Source: a virus. Taken from it: 64,000 nt of DNA. The notes beneath the pieces were generated by a model. The model was not told where the DNA came from. It did not search any database and saw only the letters and a list, made by a program, of their open reading frames with translations. The translations under genes were made by a program, and so were the position numbers. The stretch covers positions 88,430 through 152,429 of IMG/VR virus record IMGVR_UViG_3300035670_011224. One strand, written 5' to 3'. Numbering within the stretch: the first letter of the stretch is position 1; each line of letters opens with the position of its first letter. Below, in pieces: positions 61,573 to 64,000 of this stretch.

Positions 61573-62530
61573 CCTCTATATCGTCATCCTCTCTGCGAAA
61601 CTCAAGATATTGTTTTAAATCTTTGACGATAGGATGTATAATTTTCATCTCAATAACACCATCAGAGTTTTTAGAAAATTTTATTGGACCAGGAATAAAT
61701 CTATCTTGATTACCATATTCTCTATTTTTTGGATTACCATGAAATAGATGTAAACCACAATTATCTTTTAAATAATTAACATCTTTTATTGGATCGCATA
61801 TTTTTAAAACATTATTTTTATATTCAATATATCTTTCTTTTATTTCTTTAAATCTTGGAGCACAAAATAACGCACAGCAATATGGTTTGTAATCCTTGAT
61901 AAAAGAAGCCCAAAATAAAGTATCTCCTGCCGTACCGTGAGAATACTCAAAAAATCCATTAATTTTGTGATAAAAATTTCTATCAATACAGATATTATAT
62001 CCTGGACTAATAGAACTGAATTCAAAAGGAGTTTGATCTTTTATATGTTTTACAACAGTATATTTTGTATTGGTTTCGTCTAAGTTTAATATTTTGTATA
62101 AATCATCGTGATATAAATCACGATATAAATATTCGCATCCGTGAACTACCTTGTGTGTATTTAATAAATCTGATATTTTGTCTACCCAAGAAGAATCAGA
62201 ATATAGTATATCTGCATCGGTAAATATTAATTTAGTATATTTGTCTGGAATTTTAGATTCGATTATATTCCATAGATTCTCTTTTGAAAAGAAAAAAGAA
62301 TCTGCTCTTACAACATAATTTGCTTGTGGAATAGATTGTTTTTGTTGTGGATAAAGCAGTTCTATAATATAGAATGAAATATTTGTTTTTTTAAGTTCTT
62401 GAATAATTAGTTGTATATTTTTTACAATGGACTTATAGTTTAGAGCATTATAAAAACTCATTACAATACAAATATCTTCTGATTCTATATTAGAGTATCC
62501 AGTATAATTATACGATTGTTTTATTGTCAT
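61559..62530 (-). CDS. GT-A glycosyltransferase
   Basis: This 323-residue protein with DICIVMSFYNALNYKSIVKN at the start, LIFTDADILYSDSSW (DxD, residues about 107-121), and SPGYNICIDRNFYHKINGFF, then HGTAGDTLFW, as in galactosyl-type transferases of phage and cyanophage clusters. It overlaps the sulfotransferase gene by 23 bases. Acceptor unknown. Confidence 0.72.
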   Translation of the reverse strand: MTIKQSYNYTGYSNIESEDICIVMSFYNALNYKSIVKNIQLIIQELKKTNISFYIIELLYPQQKQSIPQANYVVRADSFFFSKENLWNIIESKIPDKYTKLIFTDADILYSDSSWVDKISDLLNTHKVVHGCEYLYRDLYHDDLYKILNLDETNTKYTVVKHIKDQTPFEFSSISPGYNICIDRNFYHKINGFFEYSHGTAGDTLFWASFIKDYKPYCCALFCAPRFKEIKERYIEYKNNVLKICDPIKDVNYLKDNCGLHLFHGNPKNREYGNQDRFIPGPIKFSKNSDGVIEMKIIHPIVKDLKQYLEFRREDDDIEVDSV

Positions 62531-63323
62531 GTGGAAAAATATCTATTTTAAAATGTATACCTTTATATTTTAAAAATGTGAATAATTTTTCTGATGGATC
62601 TTTTTCAATATCGAATACTAGTAGTCTATGTACGGATCTACAGAAATAGTCCATAATATTTTTATGGTGTTCTATCCAATCATTTTTCCAAATTTTTATT
62701 ATTTCAGAAATTTTATTTGTATTATAAACCTTTTTGAAAAGATCTATATACTTAATTTCATCATAAATTGGTTGTAAAAAATTATGATTAAGTCTACTTC
62801 TAATCCAATTGTCGATATTTCTAGTATTAAGAATAAATAAACTTTCAGGGTAGTTGATATCAAGAATATCAAAAAAATCCTTATATATTTGTATATATTT
62901 TATACGATTATCTTCTTGGATAAAGCATTCCATATCTCCAAAATAGATATAGTCTTTATAAGAATCTAAAGGTAGATTAGTATCAGAATAAATATTCTTA
63001 TATATTTTTGCTGCTAATGAACCATTGTCCCAATGTATAGCATTTATGCGGCTGTAATTATGAAATAAATTCCATAATGATACTGTCCCACATTTATTAA
63101 ATCCTATTTGAAATATCCTATTACAACCTGTTAAAATTTTAGAATAGCAATAATCACGGCCTTCTTTTCTTCCCCAGTTTATATAGTGATATTTTGCGAG
63201 TTTTTCAGTATCTAAGCCCGCACTTCGTATATCTGAATAATGATTGATATAGAATTCCCAATCAAAATTTTGTGGGATAAATTCTTTATATTTTTCTAAA
63301 AAATCATCTAGTGTTTTGTCCAT
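62508..63323 (-). CDS. Sulfotransferase with N-terminal glycan-associated module
   Basis: This 271-residue protein. Residues about 19-58 (FDWEFYINHYSDIRSAGLDT through NWGRKEGRDY) match a short module common at the N-terminus of glycan-linked bacterial proteins. The sulfotransferase core has FQIGFNKCGTVSL (PAPS 5' phosphosulfate loop, residues about 71-83) and FILNTRNIDNWIRSRLN (3' phosphate-binding R..W...S). It would transfer sulfate from PAPS onto a sugar or peptide, fitting the surrounding transferases. No PAPS synthase is visible here. Confidence 0.75.
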   Translation of the reverse strand: MDKTLDDFLEKYKEFIPQNFDWEFYINHYSDIRSAGLDTEKLAKYHYINWGRKEGRDYCYSKILTGCNRIFQIGFNKCGTVSLWNLFHNYSRINAIHWDNGSLAAKIYKNIYSDTNLPLDSYKDYIYFGDMECFIQEDNRIKYIQIYKDFFDILDINYPESLFILNTRNIDNWIRSRLNHNFLQPIYDEIKYIDLFKKVYNTNKISEIIKIWKNDWIEHHKNIMDYFCRSVHRLLVFDIEKDPSEKLFTFLKYKGIHFKIDIFPHDNKTIV

Positions 63324-63519
63324 TAGAGAATCTTTTATTCAGTTTTTTAACTAGATCACTACCTGTTGTTTGTAGTATACAAGGAAATATGGAATGTATA
63401 ATTAGAGAAATTCCTGCTAGGACACATAGATATCCATAAAATAAAGCAAAAAACATATGTTGACAATATGTCATTTTATTTTCTTTTAGATGCTCATTCC
63501 ATCTGTTTATTAATCTCAT
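63304..63519 (-). CDS. DUF6356-like small membrane protein
   Basis: This 71-residue protein with NEHLKENKMTYCQHMFFALF, then YGYLCVLAGISLIIHSIFPC as a membrane helix ending in a histidine/proline pair, as in DUF6356. Function unknown. It overlaps the endonuclease VII and sulfotransferase genes by about 20-26 bases. Confidence 0.6.
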   Translation of the reverse strand: MRLINRWNEHLKENKMTYCQHMFFALFYGYLCVLAGISLIIHSIFPCILQTTGSDLVKKLNKRFSNGQNTR

Positions 63520-63865
63520 TTTGTTTTCTATTTTTAGACATTATCAAATAGTTGGCAGCCTTAATAATACCTTCTAGGTTATCTCCTAGTTTTCCTATTC
63601 CAGTATTACACCTATCGCATGTCCAACCCCTAAAACTATCATCATCATGATCATGGTCTAATCTCCATTCTGATGGAATTTTACCACAACATTCACAATG
63701 TAATGGTTTCGGTGGTGCTAATTTATGTAATTTATGTCTAATTTTAGCGTGTTTTTTGATACAAGATCGACATCTCTTGTCTAGATTATCTTTAAAGTGA
63801 CAATGTTTCGGGAAAGATTTTGGATTCTTTCTTTTGCCACAATATGTACAAATTTTTCTACTCAT
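63494..63865 (-). CDS. Recombination endonuclease VII (Holliday-junction resolvase)
   Basis: The start is set at 63865 (MSRKICTYC), since a longer open frame would translate a tRNA-like segment. The 123-residue product has a CxxC zinc finger, LHCECCG, RLDHDHDDDSFRGWTC (catalytic D-H-D-H) and DRCNTGIGKLGDNLEGI, the endonuclease VII pattern known from T4 gp49. It resolves branched DNA before packaging. Together with RuvB at 38917 it forms a plausible junction-processing pair. Confidence 0.85.
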   Translation of the reverse strand: MSRKICTYCGKRKNPKSFPKHCHFKDNLDKRCRSCIKKHAKIRHKLHKLAPPKPLHCECCGKIPSEWRLDHDHDDDSFRGWTCDRCNTGIGKLGDNLEGIIKAANYLIMSKNRKQNEINKQME

Positions 63866-63873
63866 AATTTTAT

Positions 63874-63898
63874 TGGACCGGATGGGAGTCGAACCCAT
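63874..63898 (-). other. 3' half of a tRNA-like structure
   Basis: The T-arm ATGGG-TTCGACT-CCCAT (63882-63898) is followed by CCGGTCC-A (63874-63881), a perfect acceptor 3' strand with discriminator. The matching GGACCGG and the D/anticodon arms are not found in the next 100 bases to the window edge. It could be the end of a tmRNA or intron-bearing tRNA that starts beyond the edge, or an integration-site half. Confidence 0.55.
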
Positions 63899-64000
63899 GT
63901 CTTGTGATACTATTACTATAATCTCTACAAGTTTATTTTGTTCATAAGTTTTAAGAAAGACTAAAGAACAAACAACATTCATCTTTCCATACCAACTAGT

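Noticed and set aside
63866-63982. Longer N-terminus for endonuclease VII
   Set aside because: It translates a tRNA-like T-arm and has no ribosome site; the ATG at 63865 begins the conserved zinc-finger sequence.
1-64000. Idea that the whole window is a planctomycete chromosome
   Set aside because: The rIIA/rIIB pair, endonuclease VII, phage-type sigma factor, dense four-base overlaps and many small phage-type proteins fit a phage better, though a prophage cannot be excluded from this window alone.

Overview
The window reads as part of a large, AT-rich, tailed double-stranded DNA phage related to the T4 superfamily. The strongest evidence is an adjacent rIIA/rIIB pair (42633-46179), a recombination endonuclease VII, a phage-type sigma factor, a ClpP-like protease, an AEP-type primase, an ATP-dependent DNA ligase, a tRNA-Leu, and many small 60-180 residue proteins packed with start/stop overlaps (ATGA, TAATG). 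Almost everything is on the minus strand; the exceptions are a plus-strand sugar-transferase block (23066-30761) and one cupin gene (35013-35342). Nothing here identifies the host directly. However, three DUF1501 proteins, a planctomycete-type cytochrome (PSCyt1-DUF1549-DUF1553) and a VWA protein point to a Planctomycetes/PVC host. No capsid, portal, terminase or DNA polymerase gene is visible, so the phage assignment rests on the genes above.

Layout. 1-8374: four large, repetitive, proline/threonine- or cysteine-rich proteins (LecA-like lectin, seven-repeat BNR propeller, two Cys-rich arrays), probably surface or fibre proteins. 8371-14123: nucleotidyltransferase-fold protein, an isolated strongly signalled small gene, DeoC-like protein, ClpP, sigma factor, PAP2 phosphatase and small phage-type proteins. 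14134-22913: sugar and nucleotide genes (glycosyltransferases, methyltransferase, GMP reductase, deoxyribosyltransferase-like, macro domain). 23066-30761: eight plus-strand genes, seven glycosyltransferases and a TylF-like methyltransferase, driven from a back-to-back divergent promoter. 30751-38915: subtilisin and trypsin proteases, HNH, actin-like ATPase, prolyl-hydroxylase-like oxygenase, cupin, capsule-type transferase, epimerase, a DUF1501 protein and a GT92-like transferase. 38917-46179: RuvB, a zinc-ribbon/RuvA-domain-III-like partner, primase, rIIB and rIIA. 46251-48918: small phage genes, FkbM methyltransferase, tRNA-Leu and a small DNA-binding-like protein. 49076-57988: a compact run of envelope-directed, host-like genes (metallopeptidase-like, thioredoxin-like, PspC, DUF1501, HNH, di-heme PSCyt1/DUF1549/DUF1553, VWA, DUF1501). 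57998-63865: small phage genes, methyltransferase, HhH-type glycosylase-like protein, DNA ligase, glycosyltransferase, sulfotransferase and endonuclease VII.

How it may work together. Recombination and replication functions (primase, ligase, RuvB plus adaptor, endonuclease VII) sit behind consensus TTGACA-N17-TATACT-like promoters. A second recurrent element, GGTGTATWAT, lies 18-46 bases upstream of at least eight minus-strand genes and may be a phage-specific promoter. About sixteen glycosyltransferases, three to four methyltransferases, a sulfotransferase, a 2OG-Fe(II) oxygenase resembling prolyl 4-hydroxylases and fibres built of PPS and TP repeats together suggest that the phage decorates its own surface proteins or remodels host glycans. 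The DUF1501/PSCyt1/VWA run is the most unusual content; it looks like a captured host envelope/electron-transfer module carried by a phage.
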